Source of the DNA: Vespula vulgaris
Taxonomy: Eukaryota > Arthropoda > Insecta > Hymenoptera > Vespidae
Assembly: GCF_905475345.1 (NCBI RefSeq)
Contig: NC_066605.1
Location: 3,869,501-3,933,500, forward strand
Direction of reading: 5' to 3'
Length of the DNA stretch: 64,000 nt
Shown here: positions 36,470-48,779 of the stretch, piece after piece
Numbering within the stretch: position 1 is the first letter of the stretch
Layout: each line of letters begins with the position of its first letter
Made by a program: the position numbers and the translations under genes
The notes under the pieces: generated by a model
The model's input: only the letters and a program-made list of their open reading frames with translations
Told to the model about the DNA's origin: nothing
Database searches by the model: none

Positions 36470-37445
36470 TAATTGCACAACAAATTTTTGTTCCTATTTT
36501 CACAATGGTTATCTTTCTACAAATTCATGTAACTTTAAATACATTGACATGTCCATATATTTTTAATTTTTCAAGTCTGTTTAAGAATAAAAAATGTACG
36601 GAAAAATGTACGAAAAATATTTCAGGTGGCGTATATGTTTCGTTCAAAAATTGACACTTTATCCGTCTCATATCTTTGTCTTCGTTTGTCATCTAATGGA
36701 TCCTTCGATTTGTTTTATCCTTTTCGATACATGTGTGTATGTGTGTGTGTGTGCGCGCGCGCGCGCGTGTATGTACAAAGAGAGATTTCCTTCTTTGGTG
36801 ATATGTAAGAAAGTAGTAATTGGTGAGTGCGAAAAGTTACTTAAGCAAAATGTAGCGTGGAAATTTCAAAGGGGTTAATAAAGAAAGATAAAGAAGAGAA
36901 AGAAAGAGAAGAGTTGAAAAAAGGCAAAAGAACCGTAATTAAGAAGGTGGAGTAGAAGAAAGTGAAATGCAATAAGCGATTTGGAGGTTAGATTCATAGT
37001 GATTGGCTTGAAAAAGATGAGAAATGAGGAAACAGAGTTGGAAGACGGCATTTGTGGAGGTAGAGAGAAATAAGAAAAGATCAATTAGGAAGAGGACGAT
37101 AGTCTAGAGAAAGGAAAGAAATGGATAAGAAGTGGCAGAGAAGATGGACAAAAGGAAACCGACAAACATGAAAAAACTGTGAAGGTAGAGAAAAGATCCA
37201 GCAGTGGGGGGACTGCAATAAATATGTTAGAGGAAAAGGGATTAGAAAGGAAGAAGGAGGTAAAGATACGACAATCGAAAAAATTAGCAAGCAACGTGAG
37301 ATTCAAGAACGTGTTATAAAGGGTCTTAGCCAGAGTCAAAGTTACATAGGTAGATTTATTAATATTTGGAATAAATAAAAGCTAAATTATGTTCGCGGTT
37401 TTCCTTTAAACCAAACCACTCCATTGATACCCGCAAGGAATTCTT
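36470..37445. other. No gene; GT/GC microsatellite and purine-rich block
   Basis: A (GT)n(GC)n tract at 36,731-36,772. From about 36,870 to 37,290 the plus strand is strongly purine-biased (gaaaagaagagaaagaaag-type sequence), giving several artefactual Phe/Leu/Ser/Pro-rich frames on the minus strand. No coding evidence. Confidence 0.7.
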
Positions 37446-37589
37446 TCCAAGATATTTTCAATTACCATATTTGTACGATGTTTATTCGGCAGCGCATCTA
37501 GCTTCTTCGATTCTAAATTGAAGTTACTTCCAAATGCTGTTCATCAGAAATGCTTCAAGATCATACGCGATACCTCAATATCTGATATA

Positions 37590-38545
37590 TCATGATTGTT
37601 TAAACAATGTTACATAAATAAACAATATTCTACTAATTTAGTAAATAATTTTAAATACCTTTCTTGAATTTTGTAAAAATTTGAAATCTCAATTTTATTT
37701 AATAATTTACATAATTTTAGTTAAACTTTTTGAAAACTTATGGGTCACATAAATTTTTCTCGCAGATCATCGACTAACTTGCGGATCTCCAATTAAACAT
37801 CGCTATCCTATGATTTTTAAGTGCGATAACTCCTTTAGTTTATGTTTATGCTTAGAAAATCTACAGAAACTTGTTTCTTTTGACATAAAATATCTTTCGA
37901 TGTTTTGATCAAAAAAGGAAATTGAAAACAAGCATTATTTGCACGTGCTAATCTTTGCCTCAACAATACGTCATCTACGTTTTCCTTTTTATACATTATT
38001 GCCATGATAATTTTACATACTAAATCAATTTTATCATACTAAATCAATAATACATACTAAAATCAATTTTCCTAAAATCGTCAATTTGTTTATTAAACTA
38101 TATTCATATATTATATGAATAAAAGATTAATCTTCGTTATAGTCAACAATACTTTTAATTTAATCATGTCATCTTTCAATCATAAAGATTGTTTCAATAA
38201 AATTTTAATATTTTGGATCCTAAATCTATTTACGGAAAAGGAAAATCTTCCGAAACACAGTCTGATTCAAGCATCGATAACTTTACTTACATCTCACAGT
38301 ATTAGGATATGCGAACTGTTAATTTTTTCAGTATATTTGGTGATAAATTTCCAAGAACAAAAATGTTCTTAATAGTGACTTAATAGTGACCCTGAGAGAA
38401 AGTTTTATGAATCGCCAAAAATGCGCATGTGTGCGTCAATGTGCGGATTATGTGACCTAAATATGTAATTCCTTCCTAAAAAATTGACACTGATCAATTT
38501 GTAACGTTAATCTCGCTTTGATTAAACGATTTGCTAAACGATGGA
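37590..38545. repeat. Diverged repeat, copy 2 (partner at 5.8-7.0 kb)
   Basis: Colinear with the first copy over about 950 bp and lacking the solo LTR found there. Around 38,270-38,345 the sequence corresponds to both flanks of that LTR (gcatcgataactttacttaca ... cagtatatttggtgat), so it serves as the unoccupied allele in paralogous form. The plus frame 38,115-38,372 is not conserved in the partner. The identity of the repeat is unknown. Confidence 0.6.
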
Positions 38546-38559
38546 ATTTATTAGATTGG

Positions 38560-39735
38560 TGCATATGTGGTAAGAAGAATTTCCATTATTATGCGAAGCA
38601 TAACCAGAAATTTTTCGCCGGCTTCCCACAAGTCACTAAGATGAGCCAATCGTAGAGTGATAATGTATCAATTCACATCTTCGCTTGCTAGTTCGTATTA
38701 TATTGGTGTTATGTTCTTTACCTTTAATTTATTGTTTGGATCTACAAAAATAGTCATGTTATCCGAATATATTTGCCACACATTTGTCTCTATAGACAAT
38801 GAACTTTTTTAGAATGGCTAGAAAAATATCCGTGATGAGATTACTCACAAGGATCGTCTTCATGAGAAGACACACTGCAGCATAATTTAATCAAAATGAA
38901 ATTTTATTTCATTTTGTACTCGAAGTACTTTTGATTCGTAGAAAATGTAATTTTTTCTCGCTTCCTTTCATATAATGGAATTTAATGAAAATCTCTAGCT
39001 ATATCGAAAACTTAAAAATAGAGGATACATTCTAAATGTTTAAGAATTACCTCTACGCTATGAACTGGCTATGCATCCTTAATTTATTGAGTTTCCGAAA
39101 ATCTATGAACTCTTCACTTCTTTCTCTGCCCACCTATACGTCGAGTTTTTCGATACCAAACAAAGGGATAAATTATAAGGTGACTAACGTTTTTGTAGTA
39201 TTTTTTTAGTATTTCTTTAATTCAGGCATCCATTTCGACTTGATGACAATGAAAATAACGATACTGCTTTCGATTATCTTTTTATCTTTAGTTTCTATGG
39301 AATGCAAAGTTAAACTTATATATTACCTGGGTCTCCAGATAATACGAATATATTGGAAAACTTTAAACGAACTGATCGAAATTATAATGTAGAATAAAAA
39401 AATAAATTGGAGAATATAATATTATAAATTCCAATTAGTTTATTGATAATTTATTGATTTAATAGGTTCGAGACGTGTATTTTCTCGAAAAAGCTCTACT
39501 CTATTTTCACTAAACATAATGCGAGAAATTGGAAGTTCTACTTCCTCTAAAGAAAATAACACGATTTTTAACGTCAATAATTAAAAAATTTTTCTTTTAT
39601 AAAAATGGAAAGCCAAGAATTCCATTGGTTTCTAACGGAAAATCATCTCGGATTACAATCGGATACAATAAGATACAGGACCATTGCAGTTACTTTTCAA
39701 TAATGTTTCGCAATAAAGAGATATAGAATTTATAC
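38560..39735. other. No gene recognised
   Basis: Short frames only (for example 39,529-39,726, plus), without motifs. Unassigned. Confidence 0.45.
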
Positions 39736-39741
39736 GTCTTA

Positions 39742-41002
39742 CTCTTCTCGTCAAGAAAATATCCCAGGTGTTATATCTTTAATATCTCAATGACGCGTGT
39801 AACTTTTTATATCTGTGACAAATAATTTCAGAACATTATGACCTCAAGATATGCGGTTGGAAATAAATCATCAATAAGTGTAAGGTAATAAATAATTTCT
39901 CAAAAAATTGAAAATTATGATAAAAAAAAAGTATCGGTTGACTATCATCGTTATTTGATCGCGATAAATGTAAAATTTTACATGTAGCTTTCAATTCGCA
40001 TTTAACAAGGAAACAAATAATGGAAAAATTCGGTATGAGTGCTAATGTTTCAAGTATTCAAAGAGTTACACTATCGCGCAAAAATATTAAAAAACGAAAA
40101 TAGAAAAGAAACCTGCGTTAACGATGTACCATCAAAATAAAGTTCCATGCTTTACAAAAAAAAGATTACCTCGGAAAAAGAATGGAGAAAAGTACTACGG
40201 TCAGACGAAAAAAAATGTAATTCGGATAGTCCTGATGAGTTTCAATACTATTTTTTATGACATATGGAAAGAGACATGTCAACAATGCGACGATAAATAG
40301 AAGGCAGCATAATAATTTAGGTTGGCATCGGTTATTTCGACAAGACAAGCATTAGATTCATTAACGGGAGAATGAATATTGTCCAATATATAAATATAAT
40401 TAAGGAACGAATAAATACACATGCAGAACGAATTTCTGGACATGCCTTCATTTTTCAGCAAGATACTACATCAAAATTGTCTAATCACGTTTTAGTGAAA
40501 ATAATATATCTATTTTGTTATGACCTGCACGCTCCCCGGACCTTAATATTATTGAAAATTGCTGGTCACAACTTATTTGCACCGAATACAAAAATGGTAA
40601 GCGGTATCAACGCGTACTCGAATTAAAGATTACTGTACATTGGGATATCTTAAATCAAAATTATATCCAAAATCTTTATAAATCAATACCAAATCTTATA
40701 ATGAAAATAATAGAAAACGAAGGAGATATACTCTAAATAAAAGTATGATAAATAATTATTGTTAGGTAAAATATATGTTGATTATTATTTTGTTATTATA
40801 CATGTGCTATCACTTCGTTCTTAGAATAAAACAATTTTTTTTTCTTATCCACGAAACCTTACGAAATTGCAACTTATTTTCAACGAATCGCATATTTTGA
40901 AGTCATAATGTTTTGAAATTATTCGTCACAGATATAAAATTTTACATGCTTCATAAAGAAATTAAATATAGCATACCTGGGCTATCTTTTTGATAAGGAG
41001 TG
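39742..41002 (+). mobile_element. Complete Tc3-like transposon with inverted repeats
   Basis: Left end TA-CTCTTCTCGTCAAGAAAATA; right end, on minus, TA-CACTCCTTATCAAAAAGATA. The inverted repeats run inward for about 150 bp, including cccaggt, atatctgtgac-aataatttca-aacattatgac and a atatgcg-tt block. TA flanks both sides. Transposase on plus: MEKFGMSANVSSIQRV (helix-turn-helix), KITSEKEWRKVLRSDEKKC (first D, about 40,165-40,215), DSPDEFQYYF, HAERISGHAFIFQQD (second D, about 40,455) and SPDLNIIENCW (E, 40,529-40,564), ending near ENEGDIL. Stops and frameshifts inactivate it. D, D and E are all still readable. Confidence 0.85.
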
Positions 41003-41064
41003 TAGTTCGTTTCATTTTATGCATTATTATGAATACTTAATCGCCGATTTTTTTATATTTATTG

Positions 41065-41290
41065 TTAGTCGGGGCTAAGAAATTTCAGTAATTTTTCGAT
41101 TTTTTGGTGATAAATTTGATGTTGCACAATGGGGTGTGATCGAAGCTTGCTGTTTGAAAATTTCATCTCGGGCAGATTTTTGGCAAAGTGTCGTATATTT
41201 TCACATGTTAAGCATTTCGATTGAACTTTCGATTTTGCTCTGTCAATCTTATTTCCATTGTACAAATGTAAAATAAATTTTGATCACATT
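41065..41290 (-). pseudogene. Possible gag zinc-knuckle scrap
   Basis: The minus frame 41,065-41,265 contains KVQSKCLTCENIRHFAKNLPE. This resembles a retroelement CCHC knuckle (C-x2-C-x4-H-x4-C) with the last Cys replaced by Leu and GH by RH. It is isolated and short, and the family cannot be given. Confidence 0.4.
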
Positions 41291-41299
41291 TTTGGAGTT

Positions 41300-42555
41300 G
41301 ATTTAAAAAATGTTTACAGTTTAGAAATTTCATTTAATAATTTGTGATTGTAAATCTTATTTTAATAATGCAATAGAAAAACTTCTGAATCAATCGAAAT
41401 CTAAATCTTTTTATGGGTGCTTTTTATCGAAATTTTAGAAATAATATTTACTGAAGTGCTACCGTACGACTAATGTTTAATAAGAAAAAAAATTAATAGA
41501 AAATTGATTATTACCGAATTATATTGAGATGTTTAAAAATTAACACAGAATTTCATAAAAACAAGCCTACAACTTGACATTATCATATATCAATCAATAT
41601 CAATTATTAATTAATGAGAATTTTTCTGTTGTATATTGGATAACAATAATATATTGGATAATATATCAAGTTTAAATTTTGTCACTTTTACCCATATCGA
41701 ATTCAATTCTTTATTTATTCTAATTCTTAGTGTAAATATAACACTCTCGTGTTACGTCCTATGGCGTAATTCAAGTTTGGTCAGTTTTTGGTCAGGCCGT
41801 AAAGCCTTTACCAATGATAGACCTAAAGGAACGTGAATTCGAAGATAAGACAGAGACAGAGATCAATAAGATGACGTAGAAGGATATCTGATATATTAAT
41901 AATCTAGGAAAGGAGTAAGCCGATAGACATTGTATTAAAATAACGATTCCACATTGCTTTCTTATAAGTGGCATATCAAGGTGGTTTTTCGTCTCTCCGA
42001 CAATGTTCAGTAGACGTTATAAGAAAATACAAGTGTTGTACTAATTGAAGACTCGTCAACTTTTGGACAGTTTTAGAAATTTATTAACATCATGATCGAG
42101 TACGGAATACAGATTATTAACTGATTATTGGTTTTACGAAATAACAAATACGGACTTATTATTTAATTACTGGCTTCAGAGTACAGAATACAAACTTAAG
42201 AACTAATCGCGGACTTATTAGCTAATTAGTGACCGGTTTTACAAAACATAAACTACTGACAGATTTTCAGCGTGAAAGATTTGCTTTCTATTGCATAATT
42301 ATTTTACCAGTACGATTTTGATTGGTCCATGTTTTAATAAAAACGTTATTGTATCAAGATGTAAACTGTGATTTTACCAAAATTATGAGATTTTCTATAA
42401 ACGTATGTTTGGAAGGATGTAATCAGTTAATAAGTTTATATTCTGTATTTGTTAAAGAGGCTAATAAAATTATAAGACTTTAATAAAAAAAATTAATGAG
42501 TCTCCGATCATTCGATCGATCCGTATTTTCTTGCAACGGCTACTAAACGCTGTCC
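41300..42555. other. No gene; possible copia 5' LTR region
   Basis: Lies directly before copia gag-pol. A tgttacgtcctatggcg start at about 41,749 and a ttgcaacg end near 42,537 could bound an LTR of roughly 790 bp, but there is no second copy to confirm this. It includes an imperfect duplication near 42,095-42,250 (gagtacggaatacag / gagtacagaatacaa; cggacttatta-taatta twice). Confidence 0.35.
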
Positions 42556-42599
42556 GACTAACTCGGAATTCTCTACATTTAAAATAACCTAGAAATGTA

Positions 42600-44090
42600 C
42601 AAACAGAGAAAAAGAAAAACAAATTTTAAAGGAAAAAAAGAGAATTTAATAGCGAAAATAATTTGGAAAGATAATTCTCAGCATTTCGCTTCAATTGAAG
42701 AAGTAAAATTATCGTTAACGATTAGCGTTTAAGGTAGAAAACTTGAACTTGAAATTTGGGAATATATAGACAAAGTAATTGTAAATAGTAAATTGAAAAC
42801 AAAAAAGAAGAAATATACAGCCAAAAGGATGAAACATAAATTTTCTTGTAATTATTGTCACGAGAAAGGACATCGGTATCGTGAATACAAGTGAAACGAG
42901 TGAGTGATAAAGCAAACAAAGAGAAAATCAATAAGCGGTTAAACATGAAGAAACATATAGTGCGTTAGCTTTTTTCGAACTTGTGAAATGAAATTTGTTT
43001 AGATGGCATACTCGAATTCTTCAAAGCATGATGTTACACCGCGAGATATTTGGGAATTAAAATTTGGATGAAAATTGAAATTACAACATATACGAATATT
43101 TGAGAACATAACGTATAAAAATATACCTAAAGAAAATAGAAAAAAAAAAATAGATGAAAAAGCTGCAAAATAATACTCGTTGGTTATGAAGATGAATTAA
43201 TAAACTATAGATGAAAATATCATGAAGTATATGTAAGCTGTTACGTTACCTTTAATGAAGCACACGAAGAAATGATTACTCAAAAAGAATTCAGTAAAAG
43301 GATGTTAATAAATTTGAATTTTTAATGATATTACGAATCTGTAAAAGAGGAAGAAATTTTCGAATTAGGTGAATCATCTGATGTAGATAAAGAAGAAATC
43401 TCCTAATGTAAACAATAATATGCAAATTGAAGTGCAACAAACCGATAGGCCATTGCGTAACAAAAAAACATTAAACTCAGCCAATCGCTATAGAGAGTTC
43501 GATTATGCATCGTTGGAAAATGTAGTATAGCAAATATATGAAGATCAAATTCCGAGGTAAAACCATAATAGCTTCTAAGTGAGTTTATACTAAAAAGTTG
43601 GACTTGGACGATAAGATTTCACGGCATAAAGCTAGACTTCTAGCAAAAGGATTCGCTCAATCTGAAGGAATCGATTTTTATAAAACTTTTGCAATAGTCA
43701 TTAGATATAAATCGATTGGAATACTCTTGGTTGTTGCAGTAGATGATATAAAATTAGTTCAAGTTCATACTAAAACTACATTTCTTCTAAAGAAATAATA
43801 TTTACAAGGATATAGTTACAAGAATTTATTAATAAAGTTCAATTATAAGCTAGATTAAAATAAAGTTTGTATAGCCTTAAGCAGTCACCATAATATTAAA
43901 ATTCGAAATTTAATGAGTTTTTAAAGCAATTAATTTTTACCATATAGGAAGCAATAATTGCATTTTTGTGGATAAAACAACTGCTATTGTTGTTATTCAA
44001 CAACATTTTTGTTATTCTTGCCTTATATGTAAACGATGTTTATTATTATTTATCACTTTTCGCAAATAATGTTGATACCTGTCTTCGCGG
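42600..44090 (+). pseudogene. Ty1/copia gag-pol relic (plus strand)
   Basis: A decayed copia element, strongly shortened. A zinc knuckle FSCNYCHEKGHRYREYK (about 42,842-42,895; the final Cys is Tyr) marks the gag end. The integrase C-terminal part reads NIPKENRKKKIDEKAAK (about 43,120) and VSCYVTFNEAHEE (43,236). RT: TKKLDLDDKISRHKARL, LAKGFAQSEGIDFYKTFA (43,598-43,700), a degraded LKQSP region (43,880), FNEFLKQL, and ILALYVNDVYYY (44,015-44,060), where the diagnostic YVDD box is YVND. The integrase core and RNase H are missing. The minus-strand Mutator-like gene begins just beyond. Confidence 0.8.
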
Positions 44091-44199
44091 ACATTATAAG
44101 CATCGTGATTTTTGTAAACACATATGCCCGAGAACTGAATCGACAATTGCAGGCAGAAGGATATCCGCGATAAAAAACCATAAGCTAGTCTTCCATTTT

Positions 44200-46314
44200 T
44201 TCTAATCAAAAATTCATTTCTTTTTCTTTCAATTTTATCAACAACCATTCTTTTTGATTCAAAGAATAAAATAACACGTGACTCACGAATGATGTGAGTC
44301 TTTGAATAACGCGTAATAGACCCTGCATATGATACATGTACTTGTAATTTTGGCCATTTCGGAGTTTTGGCATAAATGTTTATGCTTTTTAATTTCTATT
44401 CCTTCCACTAGGGTCATATCCTTCGTTGAAATTGAGCATTTCAGCTGAGAGAAGTCGTTAACAATGCTTGATTTTTATCAATATTCAGACCACTAACTTT
44501 AATATCGAGTCCGTATTCTATTATTTCCCTTGAAGCAGGGATACCCAATTGATTCCATTAATTTTGAATAAAAAGTACACGGCCTTCTTTTACATATTTT
44601 CTTGAAGATTGAAGCAGTTAGTTGTTTTTGCATTAAGTCCTCATTCCATGAATCGAATATCTGAGGACAAACTGCATCTGGTCCATAATCACTGACGACA
44701 TTTTAAATATGAAATTTCTTCGCGGCACGCTGAGGGTTTCTTCCTTTTCGTGAATCACGAATTCGACGTTTTTTATTCACATATTGTAAAGTTGCCCGTA
44801 TCTTTACTTAACAATTTATAATTTATTTTATGATGCAGTGGACCGTTGGAATTCATGCTAATGATAGCACCTTCGCATCGAGTTTGATACGAACTACATA
44901 AGACAAAGTTGATTCTTTTGCCACCTATAAATTTCGTAACATAAGAATTATATAATTCCACCACATTATTATCGACATTTCATATCAAACTGGACGCATT
45001 AGCAACACATAAAAATACCAGTGGTTTGCATTTCCTGTACTTGTTTAGTCTCACCAGGTTTTGCTTCACCATTACAGTAATCCGCTACATTTTTCGTGAT
45101 GGCCGAAAACATGATACAGCCTGTTGCGAATATCCTTTTGCAATTCCTCCACATTGCTGTACAGAGACTGATCTTTTTGCTTTTTACGATATTTGATATA
45201 GCAGTTCACAAATGTTTCAGATATTACCGCAAAATATTCCGCTGATGACGGTATCGTAATTTTTATTTAGACAAAGAGCTTGCAAATGGCTACTATAATT
45301 ACATAATATATGATTACGGCATTCAATTTTTTCTATTAATAATTTTGGTCCGTACGGTAATGAATTTATGAGTTTTCGGTAGTTTCGGTACATTCGAAGT
45401 TTTCGGTGCTCTCTCCACCTCCGATTAATTTTGTATATTTCAAATCGTGCATTTCAAGGGTACAACGAAACTCCTCTACTATCGCGTTTGATTCCATTTG
45501 GGTTGTCAGGTCATAAAAACTTGTAAAGCATTGCTGATCACGAGAAGTAACTTTTGCATGGTTTATTCGATCACAAAAAAACAATATTTATTGCAGATTA
45601 TATAAAATCTTTTTTGTTATAAAAACCAACGATTGCAGCTACACTCAATAAGGAATTATACCGATTTTTATACTACTGCGACGATGATGATACAAGGAAT
45701 ACCGTCGTGATCGAGTTTCCTTTTAAACGAGCAATCCTTGTTTTTTTGCAGCTTCAGACCTTAATCTGTATGCCGTATCAGATACAATAGCAGGGTATTT
45801 TATCCATGTATTACTGGAGAAACATGGCATAATTATCGTAGCACGAAGTTCTTCTAATTGTGAGTGTCCGTCACCTGTAGATATTATTCCGAATACTATA
45901 CAGGCTTTAATATTCGAATTTTTTTTCCGATATATCATCAGTCTTAATTTTACTGATCAAACCACACGTACTACATTTTAATTTAATAATATTAATATTG
46001 AAAGAATGCTATTTATAAAGTATGAAATATTTATTGCTTGATTGAAATGCTTGAAATGATTGAAATTGCCCTGACAATTGAAACGAATTTTTATCATTAT
46101 TTATATTTGATATGCATTCTATTTGCAGAAAAGATGGAGAAGTAGTAAAAATATTTGTGTTTACCTGTAGATTCCAAATATGGAATTTATGAACTTTATG
46201 TGACTTTTTATTTCTTTTTCTTGAAATATTAGTATGTTAGATCCTTTCTTTTAACAATGATTCTTTAGTACCAGTAGTTTTTCTTTTTGTTAGATTTCTT
46301 TTCCTGGAAGACAT
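44200..46314 (-). pseudogene. Mutator-like transposase with C-terminal YqaJ-type region
   Basis: Starts at ATG 46,314 (MSSRKRNLTKRKTTG). Then, across frameshifts: KCSTCG, ACIVFGIISTGDGHSQLEEL and WIKYPAIVSDTAYRLRSEAA (45,723-45,938), VTSRDQQCFTSFYDLT, EFRCTLEMHDLKYTKLIGGG (45,366-45,584), KIECRNHILCNYSSHLQAL (about 45,320), NVVELYNSYVTKFIGGKRIN and SYQTRCEGAIISMNSNG (44,773-44,964). Toward the end are EYGLDIKVSGL, a degraded region, and YKYMYHMQGLLRVIQR (about 44,330), which resembles the YYYQVQGQLxVTxR motif of YqaJ/lambda-exonuclease-type nucleases. This order, Mutator-like domain then YqaJ-like nuclease, occurs in arthropod proteins and is recognised from memory. Probably a DNA transposon gene. 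It lies directly downstream of repeat copy B. Confidence 0.75.
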
Positions 46315-46394
46315 TTTTAAATCACTTACGAAATAAAACTACTAAACCTACTGACCATCAAGCTTCCATTGATTGTTAGTAAAAAACGGAATAA

Positions 46395-47328
46395 AAACAG
46401 AGACATTACGGACTAGTAATACATTCATAAGATAGAAAAACAAAGAAAAACGATAACGAAAACAAAAGAAATGTTTCATACTCGTCATCATATGTTGTTT
46501 GTAATAGACAACAATTGATGGATGGTCAGACAGATCGTGTCCTTTATAGATGAAGGTTTGTGAAAAACGTGCGAAAAATATGTGAAAAACCATCGAGTAA
46601 AACGACACATTCTTTCTTCTTTTGACATCACAAATTGTTGTCATCATATGATGTATATAATATAAGTTTATTCTTCTCCTTATCATTGTTTTTATTATTA
46701 TATTATTAAATTATATATTATTATTGTAATGTAGTAGTAATATGAAGTGAACTCCTACAGACCATAACAAAATAGTTGAAAGAAAAGAATCAGGTAGATA
46801 ATGTGGAAACGAACTAGTTTTGATTTTTATTAAAAATAGTATATAATATATATGTTCACTAATTATTAATTTTGAAAAAATAATCGACAAATATGTATAC
46901 TTTATATGCATTTATCATCAAACAAAAATATATTCTTGCTGTATCCTATCTGGTACAAATCACCGCAAAATTCACGTTGGCCATCAGTGGAGGAAATAAA
47001 TATAAGAGATTGGATAGTAACGTTTTATTATATTATATTATTTGATATATAATTATCAAATAAAGAAAAAAGAATAAATTAGTTCATTATTTTCATTTAT
47101 ATCAATACAATAATAAAAAGCACGGAATAACTTAGCTTCGAATCTGTGATTCCTGAATTACGAATCTAAATGCTTGCCAATGTGTTACATATCGCTTAAA
47201 GAATGATTATTTTTTTAGTTTATAAAATAAAAAAGAAACTGCAAATTTTTCAAAAATTAAACAATACTTTGGAAATTCCGATTCATTAACATGAACAATT
47301 GAATACGCATTTTCTTATTTTTGCCATA
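46395..47328 (-). repeat. Dispersed repeat copy B, part 1 (interrupted by LINE)
   Basis: Inverted relative to 2,145-3,080 and colinear with it, for example tcatatgatga, gaaacatttcttttgttttcgt and ataaatataagagattgga-agtaacg. At 47,328 similarity stops where the jockey element begins, and it resumes at 51,549. The gene-like frame with GNKYKRLDSN is here on the plus strand. The short distance (81 bp) to the Mutator-like start codon raises the possibility that both form one element. Copy A has no such gene beside it. Confidence 0.7.
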
Positions 47329-47467
47329 GTTTAACTTCGAAGGTCGACATGCATACATTGTTTTCTAGCAAATTATATTCAGTGTTTACTATTAGCAATT
47401 ATAAGTTTACGAACCTATAGTTTTCTTCTTATTTGGAGATCTCTGTTACGGCAAGTTTGAGTTACTT

Positions 47468-48407
47468 ATGGCACAAAATGATAATCTAAAGTTATTTATG
47501 AACAAAAGTGGCAAAAATTATACCATCAATAATCAATCGATAATCCGGAGACTAGAAGCTTCGACAGGTCCAATGGATATCGATAACCCTGACACTAAAC
47601 ACGATGCTACACAGAAACGGAAATTCAACACGTCAAATAGCTACCTATCCCTAGCAGATGTGGATGAACCACATGATAAATGGCTAAGCAAAATATCATT
47701 TAACGAAGTACAAGAAGTAGAAGAAGTACTTCCAGGGAATGATAGAACGGAAAGGAATAACCCCCTCCAATACATATAGAAGTTCAGGTCATTGAACCGC
47801 TAATTAATCTATTGAAAGAAATAGTTAAAGACGAGTACATATTAAAGCAACTAAAGAACAACCTCGTTAAAGTACAAGTCAATACCTCTGATACCTACAG
47901 AAAGGTCTCTGAGGCCCTAAAAGAGAAGAACGCAAATTTTTATACCAATCAGCCAAGAAAGGCAGAAGTTATAAGGTAGTAGTACTTAGAGGGATGCATC
48001 CAAGAACAGGTACTGGCACTATAATTGATGAATTGAAAAAAATAAACCTTCAGGTAAAACAAATAAACAACATAATTAAACGAGACACAAAGCAACTATT
48101 GTTGCTATTCTTCATCGAGCTCGAACCAAATAATAATAGCAAAGATATATACAAAATTGATAAGCTGCTTAACACGATAGTTTCCTCCGAATCTCCCAAA
48201 ACAAAAAGAGATATTCCGCAGTGTTTACGTTGTCAAAGCCATGGCCATACCAAAAATTATTGTAATGAAACTCCAGCATGCGTTAAATGCGCAGGTAAGC
48301 ATTGGATCTCGAGCTGTCCATATACAGGCAAAATAAACAATGTTAAATGCTTTAATTGTCCGGGAAATCACCCAGCAAGTTACAAAGGCTATATAGTTAG
48401 AAAATAG
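47468..48407 (+). pseudogene. Jockey ORF1 (nucleic-acid-binding Gag-like protein)
   Basis: Open 47,468-47,779 (starts MAQNDNLKLF), then in another frame IEPLINLLKEIVKDEYILKQ and SDTYRKVSEALKEKNANF, then 47,994-48,407 with MHPRTGTGTIIDELKK, SKDIYKIDKLLNTIV and the knuckles CLRCQSHGHTKNYC, CVKCAGKHWISSC and CFNCPGNHPASYKG. The RxxxGMHPxT...DEL block followed by C2HC knuckles is the PRE_C2HC arrangement of jockey/X-element ORF1. The protein binds element RNA. Two frameshifts, one near 47,780 and another near 47,980, separate the pieces. Confidence 0.85.
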
Positions 48408-48779
48408 TTACAGCAAAAACTCTATCCTAAACTTAGATACAAATCAGCTTTTGAAAATTTTAATTCAACAAACAAAATTACCTCTGCAAACTTCAGCAAC
48501 AATTTCTTCTGGGGACCGTAGTTAAATCCAAGAACTAGCAATAGGACATGTGCAGATGTATCTCGACCATGGGAGACGTTAATAACAAATGTAAATAATG
48601 TCACTGAGTCTGAGACGTCCGAAATTAAAAACTTGTTGATAATTACAACTAAAAACTCAGAAGTAATATCGAACATGCTGGTTCAACAAACCCACCTTCT
48701 AACTCGACAATCACAAGTAAATAAAGTATTAGAACTTTTAACGTCCATGTTGAACAAGAACAACAAATAAAATAGATTC

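Noticed and set aside
36594..37339. Overlapping frames at the GT/GC repeat and purine block
   Set aside because: Low-complexity translation with no family match.
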